Positions 56,189-64,000 of a stretch of 64,000 bases of DNA are shown in pieces (position 1 is the first letter of the stretch; every line of letters starts with the position of its first letter). The translations under genes were made by a program, and so were the position numbers. The stretch is from Ganoderma boninense (lineage: Eukaryota > Basidiomycota > Agaricomycetes > Polyporales > Polyporaceae). The stretch covers positions 868,001-932,000 of the forward strand of contig CM035312.1 in assembly GCA_002900995.3 (NCBI GenBank), in the 5' to 3' direction. A model generated the notes under the pieces. It saw nothing but the letters and a program-made list of their open reading frames with translations, was not told the origin of the DNA and made no database searches.

Positions 56189-58488
56189 ATGGCCTCACTC
56201 GACTATTGGGATGCGTCTGCCGCCGTTTACATACGCGTCATCGCGCTTTCCATTGCCTTCTACGAGTGCGTCATTTCCCTCTCCTTCGTCCCCCTGCATA
56301 TATGCTGATATCCGCCGCGTGGCAACTCTCTTCGCCAGTTACATCCTCACCCTCCCCGCAGAATGGCGCTTCTACAAGGGCCAACGGTCATGGCGCCTTA
56401 GCCCAGGCTGCATCCTCTTTATCGCCATCCGGTCCGTCTTCGCCTTCATCTCCTGCCCTTCCCTTCCGCATCTCATCACCCCTTCGATTCCCCGATCTCC
56501 TCTCCAGTTACACAAGTATCCTTGCTCTCGTTACCAGTGCCATTGGCTTCTTCGGCCACTTCTTCACCGACGACTTATGCGCAAAGTACTTCATGGTAGC
56601 TCCAGTCTTCAAGGGTGAGTATCTTCTCTCGTCATGGCTTCAAAGGGGGACGAATACATGACTGACCAATCTATTTGCGTCCTTCGTGCTGTGGGATCTC
56701 TGCTGACTATTTGCCACATCGTTTCCTCTAGTCGTTCAGACATTGGTGTCGCAAATGATCCTGGGTATCAGGTAACTTCCCTTCTCACTCGCGTCCGGCA
56801 TTCCCTCACACAGTTAATTACAGGACCATAAACATCTCACGACGTGCACCTTGGGTTATATGGACAATTGCTGTCACATTCATTATGGCTTCTGCGGTGA
56901 GTGTAAATCTTTCCCGGTTCCCGTCCACTCTCTGACTATTCGCAGGCTGAGGCGGTTTTGAACCTGTCAAACCGAGTTCGTGAGTACTGGTCCCAGCCAC
57001 TCCTCGCTCCCGTCGTCCTTCAAATTGTACGGATGCGTGATTCTAACTGAGATTCCCGATCTCAGCCCTTAAGGGATCCTATGGCAAGTAAGTTTCGGGT
57101 CCCTACAATGCCTGTCGTACTGCTGATTGAGCTTCCGGTACCAGCTGCACTGCCGGAAACGCGCCCCCTCGTCTCACTGTCTGGCTGTTCTATGTCTTTG
57201 CCATGGTGTACGACCTCTTAACGTTGTGCATTTCGACTTTGTACCTCATGGAGGTTTCTCCCAACTCCGGAAAGTGAGTGACGATCGTCCACTTTCTTTC
57301 CCAGCTTAAACGGCACTGAATCAAATATCGCACAAGACTCGGGCGTCTTGTCAAGATGTATGCATGCTGCCTTCTTGGGATGCGGCGATTCCTCACGTTT
57401 TCCATGCCAGAATGCTTGTTGACGGCCTGGTGTATTTTGTGGCGTTGACTGGTATGTGCTGTATCAGACTTTGTCGCCACGCCTCGATACTTATGCCATA
57501 ATGACATGACAGGAGTCAACATCTTGAACTTGATTCTGTACAGGAGTACAGATGAAATGGACCAGGTACGTTCACATCGTCTCCTGCATTGTCGTATCGT
57601 CGGCGCTGACAAGTGTGATAACTCTAGACATCAGGGTGAGTAACTGCGCTCTTTCTCCTCTCCCCATCTCCGTCTGACTTGTACTGACGTTGGCTTGTCA
57701 TCGATCTGCGCTTGCGTGCGCAGTGTTGCTCTAGGATACGCCTTGACATGGATCATGAGCCAGCGTATCCTCATCCACCTGCGCGGTACGCCTCTATCTC
57801 CACGCGTAACGTCATTGCTCGTCTCATCTGACCGCCGCTTTCCTGGGAAACCCTCCCTCATGCGCCATCTTGGCAATTAACGTCTGTCACGTATCACGCG
57901 ATCTCCCCCCAACCCCACACCCCGTGGAACCGAACAGACGCTGCTGCCGCCCACAACCGAACGCAGATCATCGTCTCGCGGCAGCTCCCCACTGCGCACT
58001 CGATCTCACACGCGATGCGCTCGCAGTTCGAGTCCAAGGAGCCCGCGCCGCTCTCGACCGGGTTCGACCTGGGGGGCTGGTCGGTCGCCTCGTCGTTCCC
58101 GCGCGACTCGGAGACGACCGACAGGAAGACGTCGAGCGCGCGCGATTATTCCGGCGACGTCGAGAGCCAAGGTGAAAGCCAGGGCAGACGGTCCGAGGCG
58201 GTGGGACGCGATTCAGATTCAGGGATCGAGTCCGTCGTGCTGGTACAGGTGCAGGTCGAGGAGACGGTCACGGTCGAGTTCGACCCGGAGGCGTTCGTGC
58301 GCGAGTCGTATCGCACGCCGCGCGTGAGGTGGGGGCGTAATCGGGGGAGGGTGGCAGCGTCTGGGCAGGCTGTCGCGCTGGCCGACCGGTCGTCGACCCG
58401 GGTCGGGCGTAGAGGGCAGGGCGCGGAGGACAGGGGCGTGAGCGCGGGCGAGAGCCATTTGAGCGACGAGGGAGCTGCGAGGAGGTGA
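56189..58488 (+). CDS. Seven-helix membrane protein, DUF6533-like N-terminus
   Basis: Fourteen exons give 436 aa: 56189-56265, 56339-56431, 56508-56614, 56732-56771, 56824-56896, 56946-56979, 57066-57087, 57145-57273, 57337-57357, 57411-57451, 57513-57565, 57628-57635, 57724-57785, 57938-58488. The start has the YDYILTLPAEWRFYKG pattern and a following IRYTSI, as in the DUF6533 family of basidiomycete membrane proteins of unknown function. Hydrophobic helices follow through VWLFYVFAMVYDLLTLCIS, LVYFVALTGVNILNLILY and YALTWIMSQRILIHL. The final exon encodes a 180-residue polar tail starting RDAAAAHN and containing ALSTGFDLGGWS, rich in Ser, Arg and Asp. Exon 57628-57635 is an 8-nt microexon. 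A receptor role is speculation. Confidence 0.78.
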
Positions 58489-59383
58489 CGACGCGGTCCT
58501 GGTTGCTCGTGGTTTCGTTGCGCTTGGTTTGCGTGTTTGGTCTTTCCTCCGGTCGGTCTCCGGTGGGCCCCGCTGTGTTCCCTCGGTGAGTGTGTCGTGA
58601 CCTGTATGCATGTGCATGGGAGTGGGAGTGCGAGGTGCTGACTTGGACGGATTTCAGCTCTTCTCCTGCATATTGTTATACATCCTGCATGGCTCGTCCC
58701 CTTCCCCTCGTCGCATCTCTGGGCATATGTGTCCTCGCTCTCGCTCGCCGTCCTCCTTCCCTGTTCACCCCTCCAATAGTCCATTGGTTTCATCGTAATA
58801 TCGGAGCCGACTCTATTGGATACTGTTTGGTTTGCTGGCTCCGCACATTACCTTTCCCCCCCACACAGGTCGCCTTCAGCCATCCTCAACAGCGTCATCA
58901 CAACTCGACTCATCATCACCGTCACGTCTCACACTTTGCCCATCCCCACGCATTCCCCTTGTACGATACATTGCTGTTCCGTGTACATCATCATCATACC
59001 GCTGTTCCCGGCTCTCTAGCCATCACGTCCTAACGTCTACCTTCGTTCCCGCAGCCGTTCATAATGGTCTCGCAGTAATCGTGTCTGCTCATGATGTAGT
59101 ATATGTAGCGTACTGTACTGTATGCTCGCGCACCTGTATACCTTCGACGCGCGAGCGGCATGCGCGTGGGTCCGTCACGATAAAATATATCCAGCACTCG
59201 TGCCCATTATTCGCATGCAGTCCTTGCAACCTGGGTTGGCCACCTCCCGTCCAAGGCTCGATAGGAACCCGAGCTGGTGTCACCAGCCACGATGATACAA
59301 AGAAGCCTCGTTCGGAAATGCTGAGAATAAGTTACTTGCAACAAACCACCTCGGTGTCCAATACATCCCGCACCACCGCCACA
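58489..59383. other. Convergent 3' intergenic region
   Basis: 895 bp between two stop codons, T/C-rich in its first half, which fits a 3' UTR. No gene is supported. Confidence 0.5.
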
Positions 59384-62300
59384 TCAACTGACAGCCCTCG
59401 GCCTCTCCCTCCGCCGCTCGCTCCTCTCCCTGGTCCTCCCCTCGTCCGCCGAAGGCGCCCCCGGTCCGCTCGCCGATGCAGCAGAAGCAGCAGCAGCAGC
59501 AGCAGGCGCGCGCGACTTGTCCTTCGTGCGGTCCTTGGTGGCACGGAAGCAGAGGAACTCGATCCCGGTCGCGCGGCGCGCGTCCGAGAGCGTCTTCTTC
59601 ACGCCGTCGAGGTGCGCCTGGAGGTTCTCGTCGCCGGGGCGCTTCGCGTACGCCTGCGAGATGCGCGTGTAGAGCTCCGAGAGCGTCTCGTCCGCGGCCT
59701 TGGTCACGTACCGCGAGAGCGTCTGGTGCATGAACTCGATCTCGAGCGTCGCCTGTGCACGACGACCGGGTCAGATTCGCGAGAACTCAAATTCCCGCGG
59801 AGAGCTGGGAAGGGGGGGGGCAGACGGGAAAGGGGTTGCTGTTACTGTAGATGGACGTGGGGACTTACACGGAGCATGCCGCCCATGCCGAACCGCTTCA
59901 CCTGGCGGAAGCAGCGCAGGGCCTCGTCAGCGACGTCTTGGACGAGCGCGTTCAGCGTGCGCTCGAGGAGCGGCGCCGCGGCCGCGCTAACTTGCGCGTG
60001 GATGCCGACGAGGTACATGAGAGTCTCGTAGACGTAGGGCCTGATCTCTGTAATCCGACTAAGGTTATTCGACAAGCACGTGTGGTGAGGGGCTGGAAGG
60101 AGAATGCACTCGCCTTTCGGCTGCGGGGTCTCGTACCAGTCCATCTGCGGGTCGAGAATACCGTTGCGTACGATCCCGGTGATCGCGGTGGATTTGGGCT
60201 TGAAATAGGACTCGAATAGAGTCTTGTCCAGTTCTTTTACCACCGCCATGAGGGACTACGACGATCGCTGTGAGCAAAAATATCCATCGGGTAAGCGCAC
60301 TACGCACATTCTTCTCGTCGGCGAGGGATATATTGAATGCAGTCTCGAATTCGGCCGCCATGCTTGGTATGAGCGCACGCTGAAGGTGGGCGAAGTTCGA
60401 GACGACCAACAGAACACGCGTGTCCTGGGAAAGCGCATCAATATACGAAAACGCTCTCTGTTCCAGAAAACAACCCACTGCGTCCTCAATCTTAACAAGC
60501 TCTAATGGATTCGACCCGGGAGCCGAGTTTGTCTGTAGGGGGAGGTGGGTTCGGGCGACAATGGAGGTAGGCAACTCATCCGACGCAAGATGCACTAGCC
60601 CATCTAAGAACGCATACAGGGAGTCCAGGAACGCCTTCATGATCTTCGTGACAAACTCTGGGGCGATAGGATTCTGCTTAATTTGCCGTGATGACGATGC
60701 TGCGGTAGAGAGGTCGACACCGCCAGCGATCTTGAACGCGCTGGTCGTGACCTGCTTCTGGAACATGCGCATCTGGGAGAGGTACACAGTGGTGTACGCG
60801 TCTATCGTCGAGCCAACCCAAGTCTCAAGGTGGTAGAAGATATTTGCGTCTACAAACATCGGCTCAACGCATTGGCAGGCTGGGAGAAGTCAGTCATGGA
60901 CGCACCTCGAAGCCAGGCGTTCACAAGCAAATCTTCAAATTTCCATCGCGCTGTCTCTAGGAGGGACTTCAGGCTAGAAGTGGCTTCACTGGAGATCTCC
61001 ATCCCAGTCACGTCGTTCACGCTATCCTGGATCTCGCCGAGAACCTTCATGAGATGGTGCGCCGTGGTAAGCGAGTTGGACGTCCTCGGGAACAGTGGAG
61101 GAGTCAACACCCGGCCCGGCGACATGACAGCCATATCAGAGAACATGAAGAACTCAGATAGGAGGGAGATGTAGAGTTTAATGATATCGAGTGCCATTAT
61201 GCGGCATTGTGAAGGACTCCTGCGGGAGGATGTCGCAGCGTTCTGTTTGAATGAGATAGGTGTTGGTGCACACATATATACGCCGTATGTGCTAAACTTA
61301 CCTTCTTGTACCTGCCCTCCATGAAGGATTTGGATATTCTCCAGAAGTTCGGTAAAGGTGTCAGCATGGCTTCTGACACGTTCTTCACCATGGTATGGAT
61401 AGCTTCCCAAATATCCTGCCCTGCTGATTGCGCTGAGAGAATGGAAATGATGAACGACCTGACTATTGAGGCGACCAGTTCAAGCTTACCGATGACCATG
61501 TCTGGTTGCTTCGCTTCGATAGCTTGAACGCACGTCTGTAGTTGCGATGCTAGTTCACGATTGACCGAAGCGTGATCGGGTGGCTCGACCGGGGCTTTAT
61601 CATACAACGCTGCCAAGCCATCATTTGAACAGCAGAAGGGCATTTGGGAATGGAATTCATACTCTGGATGGCGCTCACAGCAGTCGCGTAAACGTCCTTC
61701 ATGTTCTGCATGATATGCATGTGATGCGCGTCGAAATACGTCCATGCGGGATCATCTGAGCTGTTGAACTCGTACAAGATCCTATTCATCACGACAGCAT
61801 GAGGTCTCATCTCGCTCATAAATGAGGATGGGTAGGTAACGTACTCAATAGTCTTCTCCTGTTCTTCAACACTCCGCGAAGGCTCTTGCAACTTCGCCAG
61901 AAGTTCGTTCCGCATCTGGCCCATTACCTTCTCTACCGTAGCCCATACCTTCTCGAGGATGCGTTTCTGTTGCTGCACAGCGCTCTCCGTGGACTGCCCA
62001 TCCTTCGTGGTGCCAACTGGGAGAAGCTGATTTGGACGGGTCTCAAGTAGGATCTTGCCCTTCTTGTAGTCGCGCATGGCCGCCTCGTAACGTCCCTATA
62101 TACGCGCATAGCTGCAATCAATCTAACGGAGGCGGCTTCTTGTGTAGACGAACTCACTGCTTCGATGCATTCAACAAGAGAGCTTGGTAGGTTAAAGAAG
62201 AACTTCGATCGATCGAAAACGCCTAATGTTGTGCGTAGTTTCTGCGCTTTCATGGCGTTTTCCAGCACTGGTAGGAAGACTTGGTCGGCTTTCTGGGCAC

Positions 62301-63072
62301 CAGCTAACGTTTGCGCATTAGGTTCTGCTATCTAGAATAAGTCCAGGTTATTGACGGACCCTTGAGATGTTTCTTGAGCGGTTGCGACGCAAACTCCGTC
62401 TGGTCCGCGAGTATGCCTTCCTTCATCTCTGCATACAGTGCTTATGCCGCTCAAGTTAGCAGCAACTTAGGGGTCGAATTCACAGAGGTTGTAAACATAC
62501 CATCTGTCGATGCCTTTACCGCGACAAATCTATCGAAGTTCTCCTCGACCAGGACGCGGATGGCTTGCGACCGTGAGTCTAAGGAGGAACGAAGATGGGC
62601 GATTCCAGCAGAGAGGTCTTGGTAGGTCGCATTTGGATGAACCACAGACAAGAATGTCTTAGGATCGAATGACTTGGAGGTGATGAGGACAGCAGCCTCT
62701 ATATCGAAGGTCAATGGGACTGAATGGGATGTATTCGCGTGTCGTACTAACTGGTCTCTGAATCCAATTCACGGAGACTAGTGATTGAGTCAATACGTAC
62801 ACCTGTTTAGTGTATAGGCACGCTACATACTCGACAGTAACACCCAGGCCCAGCGGGTCAGTGTCGATCTCTCCTGGTCCTGTCAGGCCGAGTACCGCAT
62901 TATCCGTGTCCTGGTCAACCTCCTCCCATTGTCTACATGGAAAACGATCGACTGATTTCAGAATTGCGGCATGCGTTGGCAACGAGAGAAGTCGTTACGT
63001 TGCAGTGGAGGAAGATAGCTTGTACGCTTTCAGAAGTGCATCGTCGTCAATATCGAAGTTGAGCCTCCCCAT
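59384..63072 (-). CDS. SEC5: Exocyst complex component SEC5 (EXOC2)
   Basis: Thirteen exons on the minus strand give 986 aa: 63072-62999, 62932-62831, 62757-62501, 62440-62360, 62327-62158, 62095-61845, 61781-61663, 61609-61302, 61242-60906, 60879-60308, 60255-60114, 60047-59869, 59752-59384. Sec5 is one of eight exocyst subunits tethering secretory vesicles at the plasma membrane. Family blocks are the N-terminal [16 protein letters not shown] and [110 protein letters not shown] and [11 protein letters not shown]. The last 45 residues are Ala/Ser/Arg low complexity. The intron 60113-60048 has a GC donor. Several introns have closely spaced acceptors, and I chose those that keep family peptides intact. 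Confidence 0.9.
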
Positions 63073-63542
63073 GTCCTAGTAGATGTGGCTGCTGAGTATT
63101 GTCGTATCCCGAGCCAGTCCACAGCTATGTCGAACACAGAGGACAAGATACAGCGCGAAATGAAGAGAGAGGTTGTAGGGGTGCTGAGGAACTTCCACTG
63201 CAGCAGACCTGACGTCCGCGCAGGGTTGCAACCTATTAAGCGCTCAGAAGCCCACCGGGTCACTTTGCGCAGCCAGATTTATCTCGGACGCCATAGGATC
63301 CGTCGCAGCGGCTTCTGAGTCTACGTTGGCATCTCAGGAAGCCATCCCGAGCAGCCTGGGCTCACTGGCGGGAGTTCTAGGAGCAAGACGAACAAGCCGA
63401 GGTCGGTCGTGCGCCGGCGCGCACAGGGGAGAGGCCGTGGGAAAGAGTGGACTGCCGTGTATTTCACGGGTGGTGTGATGAGCTTGCCGCTCTTTCCCTG
63501 TCCTCCTGCTCGGCGACCCCTCTCCCCCCAACTCATCCAGTC
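63073..63542. promoter_or_regulatory. Shared divergent promoter, SEC5 / SCS7
   Basis: 470 bp between divergent start codons, with pyrimidine-rich tracts before SCS7. No specific site was recognised. Confidence 0.45.
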
Positions 63543-64000
63543 ATGTCTAAACGCGTCCGCATTTACACCGACGAGGATCTCGCGGTGCATTCAACCGCGG
63601 CCAGCTGCTGGGTTACCCGGAACGGCAAGGTCTACGATGTCACCAGCTTCCTGCCCGACCATCCCGGAGGCGACGACCTCATCCTCAACTTCGCTGGAAA
63701 GGACGTTGGCGCCATCATGAAGGACCATACTGAACATGACCATTCCGATGCCGCTTACGACATGCTCGACGAATTCGTCATTGGCAGGGTGGGGGTCGGC
63801 GAAACCATCATAGACGAAAGTGAGTGAGACGGTTGAATGACGCTTCTGGCTTGCCTTACAGTAGCGATAGACTGGGATGCCGGTGACGACTTCGAGCCGG
63901 AGGAGACGGATACTTCAGCTGACTTCCAGAAGAACGAGTTCCTCGACCTCCGCGAGCCTCTCTTCATGCAAGTCCTCCGGGCCAACTGGTCCAAGTCCTA
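63543..64000 (+). CDS. SCS7: Sphingolipid fatty-acid 2-hydroxylase (Scs7/FAH1), N-terminal part only
   Basis: Exons 63543-63819 and 63862 to the edge encode the first 138 or so residues; the protein continues beyond the window. The cytochrome b5 domain comes first: CWVTRNGKVYDVTSFLPDHPGG gives the first haem-ligating His in the DHPGG block, and HTEHDHSDAAYDMLDEF gives the second His region. It is followed by FLDLREPLFMQVLRANW, the linker block of Scs7-type enzymes before the membrane hydroxylase domain. The enzyme adds a 2-hydroxyl to very-long-chain fatty acids of ceramides at the ER. The hydroxylase histidine motifs are not visible here, so the call rests on the b5 domain plus linker. Confidence 0.85.

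Noticed and set aside
1..64000. CRISPR array, rRNA, or bacterial-type operon or defence system
   Set aside because: No regularly spaced repeats or rRNA-like stretches were seen. All genes are intron-rich eukaryotic genes with independent promoters.

Overview
The window is nuclear DNA of a filamentous basidiomycete, most likely an Agaricomycete. Genes are broken by many 45-75 nt GT-AG introns. The DNA is GC-rich, and the gene set includes families typical of that class: a DUF6589 protein, a WOPR regulator and two fungal multi-pass membrane proteins. I rebuilt 18 protein-coding genes by joining exons. Every complete model keeps frame across all junctions and ends at a stop codon. The species cannot be named from the sequence.

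Layout, left to right: a partial DUF6589 gene (-, runs off the left edge); a secretory-pathway histidine acid phosphatase (+); an ACSF2-type acyl-CoA ligase (+); a D-arabinitol/sorbitol-type dehydrogenase (+); an RMD1/RMND1-type DUF155 protein (-) divergent from a DNAJC11-type J-protein (+); a 5.3 kb gene-free tract; a WOPR (Gti1/Pac2/Wor1) transcription factor (+); another 5.3 kb gene-free tract; MutY/MUTYH DNA glycosylase (-) divergent from SURF4/Erv29 cargo receptor (+); a 4 kb gene-free tract; an uncharacterised membrane protein (+); an ERG26-like sterol dehydrogenase (-); a KHDC4-like KH protein (-) divergent from an Mss116-type mitochondrial DEAD-box helicase (+); an RBR E3 ubiquitin ligase (-) divergent from alpha-aminoadipate reductase LYS2 (+); a 1,052 bp foldback transposon; a DUF6533-like membrane protein (+); exocyst subunit SEC5 (-) divergent from SCS7 fatty-acid 2-hydroxylase (+, runs off the right edge).

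Most genes are housekeeping: lipid and sterol metabolism, lysine synthesis, secretion (SURF4, SEC5), mitochondrial function (DNAJC11, DUF155, MSS116, acyl-CoA ligase), DNA repair and ubiquitination. I see no operon, no biosynthetic cluster, no CRISPR array and no defence island. Adjacent genes share divergent promoters but no evident pathway.

The unusual material is at other scales. The acyl-CoA ligase gene needs a U2-like AT-AC intron and a 10-nt microexon. There are further 8-nt and 12-nt microexons and four GC-AG introns. A transposon with two 431-bp inverted arms, identical as far as I compared them, carries a 9-bp target duplication next to a membrane-protein gene. The WOPR regulator sits alone in an 11 kb gene-poor tract. 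A DNAJC11 intron is expanded and its 3' splice site is duplicated.
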